Assembly: GCA_964401455.1 (NCBI GenBank)
Contig: CAYNYI010000018.1
Coordinates: 1 to 32,244, forward strand
Length of the DNA: 32,244 nt
Direction: 5' to 3'
DNA from: CAYNYI01 sp964401455
GTDB taxonomy: Bacteria > Fibrobacterota > OXYB2-FULL-49-7 > CAYNYI01
How positions within the stretch are numbered: the first letter of the stretch is position 1; every line of letters begins with the position of its first letter. Made by a program: the position numbers and the translations under genes. Positions 30,949 to 32,244 of this stretch are shown here, piece after piece. The notes beneath the pieces are model-generated. The model ran no database searches, was not told the origin of the DNA, and was given only the letters and a program-made list of their open reading frames with translations.

Positions 30949-31788
30949 TTATCCAAGCAGTCCGAATATAACCCTTAATTTTACCACCGGAGCGGTAAGC
31001 CCGAACGGTCCTATATAATTGTTAAAACCTGTGGGTGAATAAAAATAGACAAGCCCGGATTCCATACCCATATGCATCCAGCTCAGCATTGTGTAGGTGA
31101 ATCCCGCCCTGATGTCTCCGGCAAGAGTAAAAGTGTCCGCATTCAGCGGATCGCCGGACATTAGAGCGGGAGAAGCTTCTCCAAAAAAAGAGCCTTCTTT
31201 TTTGCCTCGGAAAACATCGACATTCATAGAGCCGCCGCCGATGAGGCCGCCGGCGAAAAAGTTCATCCGGTCCCGGACCCAGGCTTTCTCGGCAATGACA
31301 CCGCCGTAGCGAAGGGACGTTCTGATATATGCCGACGAATCGATTCCGTCATTTCCTGTATAGTTAATTCCGTCTATGGAATAATAGCTTGCTCCGGCTC
31401 CGCCTATACGCAGTCCTCTTCCTAAGCCGCCGTAGCCGATACCGCCGGTTCCAAGAAAAAAGACCATATTTCCGGCAATGTTTTTTCCGTGAAGCTCTTT
31501 TTCCAGAGCTCCGAGCAGTTTTTTGACAGGCGACATGGAGGAGAACATAAGTCCGGGAGTGAATCCTCCGGAAGCTCCGTATCCCTGAATTCGGGCTTTC
31601 TCCATATTTTGAGTCTGGAATTGCCCGAGATTTAAAGCTTCAAGCAGATCTTCCCCGAAATTTTCTCTTATTACAAGGACGGTGTCTTTTTCCCTTACCG
31701 TATCCGGAGAAAAGGCCGGCGTTTCAGTGGTGCCGCAAAATATGCTGAAAGCGGCCGACAGTATCATCAAAAAGATTTTCATTTTCAT
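30949..31788 (-). CDS. Glycine-rich envelope lipoprotein, paralogue of the next gene
   Basis: 279 residues, family unrecognised. The signal MKMKIFLMILSAAFSIFC ends in a lipobox-like cysteine with Phe at -1. The mature part is rich in glycine and aromatic residues (GTGGIGYGGLGRGLRIGGAG) with alternating hydrophobic stretches and a last strand ending VVKLRVIFGLLG, which suggests beta structure in the outer membrane. Residues from about DSSAYIRTSLRYGG onward align with the partial gene upstream (DSTAVIKILTGIGG), including FFAGGLIGGG against FVSGLMLGGG. It precedes the DUF4390-ntrY-ntrX run, so a role in envelope stress or structure is a guess. Confidence 0.62.
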   Translation of the reverse strand: MKMKIFLMILSAAFSIFCGTTETPAFSPDTVREKDTVLVIRENFGEDLLEALNLGQFQTQNMEKARIQGYGASGGFTPGLMFSSMSPVKKLLGALEKELHGKNIAGNMVFFLGTGGIGYGGLGRGLRIGGAGASYYSIDGINYTGNDGIDSSAYIRTSLRYGGVIAEKAWVRDRMNFFAGGLIGGGSMNVDVFRGKKEGSFFGEASPALMSGDPLNADTFTLAGDIRAGFTYTMLSWMHMGMESGLVYFYSPTGFNNYIGPFGLTAPVVKLRVIFGLLG

Positions 31789-31807
31789 TTTTATCTATCG
31801 GGTTAAG

Positions 31808-32244
31808 TCAGCCGAGGTTTCCGAAAATTATTCTCATTCCTATGCCCGGAAATATGAGTTTAAAAGGGTTGCCGAATTGGCCGAACCCAGAGGGAGAATA
31901 TGTTCCTGTATAAGACAGTTCCAATCCGATGTGCAGGTATGGCAGAGGAGAATATGATACTATACCGTGTATATCCCCGGCGATGAGTAAAGCTGTTGAT
32001 TGAGAGAACCTGTCTTTATCTTCTATATCGTCCCCGTATTTATCACCGGTTGCGGTCTCCTTCGTGAACACAGAAGCGGAGGCTCCCGCGTCATGGTATT
32101 TTTGTACATTTATAACGCCACCTCCGAGCATAAGGCCGGAAACAAAATTGAACTTGTTTTTAACCCTGCATTTCTCTATCGTGAAGCCTCCTATTCCGGT
32201 AAGAATTTTAATAACCGCCGTGGAATCTTCCCCGGAGCCTTTGT
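31808..32244 (-). CDS. Partial envelope protein, tandem paralogue (start beyond the window)
   Basis: Only the C-terminal 144 residues are in the window; the frame is open to the last base, so the start lies beyond 32244. The visible part has DSTAVIKILTGIGGFTIEKC, NFVSGLMLGGGVINVQKY, a hydrophilic loop (ATGDKYGDDIEDKD), LPYLHIGLELSYTGTYSPSGF and a final strand ending MRIIFGNLG. Each block has a counterpart in the next gene, whose ATG lies 19 bases after this stop. The loop is the most diverged part. This is a tandem duplication of a probable outer-membrane or surface protein. Confidence 0.65.
   Translation of the reverse strand, partial: KGSGEDSTAVIKILTGIGGFTIEKCRVKNKFNFVSGLMLGGGVINVQKYHDAGASASVFTKETATGDKYGDDIEDKDRFSQSTALLIAGDIHGIVSYSPLPYLHIGLELSYTGTYSPSGFGQFGNPFKLIFPGIGMRIIFGNLG

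Overview
The window reads as chromosomal DNA of a Gram-negative anaerobe that I cannot place in a phylum. The Gram-negative inference rests on an NtrY/NtrX-type two-component pair next to a DUF4390 protein, predicted lipoproteins and two glycine-rich envelope proteins. The anaerobe inference rests on two corrinoid-type (MttB family) methyltransferases, a 2[4Fe-4S] ferredoxin and an Fe-S DUF362 protein. Genes are tightly packed with 4-base overlaps and several TTG/GTG starts. Three predicted lipoproteins share an unusual Phe-Cys lipobox. No tRNA or rRNA was seen.

Region 1 (1-4690) is accessory DNA: an RloA/RloB (AbiL-like) pair behind a good sigma70 promoter with a palindrome over the predicted transcription start; a hairpin and a solitary type I-E CRISPR-like repeat; a possible 50-codon gene; a decayed copy of the segment upstream of rhuM; a truncated Rpn/PD-(D/E)XK nuclease; a dRS3-like hairpin; and a RhuM family gene between two identical 82-bp direct repeats.

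Region 2 (4690-8597, minus strand) is a thiamin thiazole operon, thiF-thiS-thiG-thiH-thiE, ending in a thioredoxin-like lipoprotein. No TPP riboswitch is visible. It diverges from ychF (8689-9762).

Region 3 (9771-14181) is signalling and housekeeping: an excisionase-type HTH plus receiver protein split by one in-frame TAA, a divergent receiver-histidine kinase, a small membrane protein, murB, an HD-GYP phosphodiesterase and a ferredoxin.

Region 4 (14284-25035, minus strand) is the most interesting part. It is a nine-gene, apparently single operon: proA, a GCS2-type (glutamate-cysteine ligase-like) carboxylate-amine ligase, a DUF362 ferredoxin protein, two non-pyrrolysine MttB paralogues, a SAM methyltransferase, and an OpuC-type quaternary-amine ABC transporter whose binding protein is circularly permuted. 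I infer an uncharacterised pathway for a quaternary or N-methylated amine; substrate and direction are unknown.

Region 5 (25205-32244, minus strand) holds a fused NAD(P)HX epimerase/dehydratase, a secreted SUMF1-like protein, an NtrX-type sigma54 activator, an NtrY-type kinase, a DUF4390 protein and two tandem paralogous envelope proteins, the second cut by the window end.
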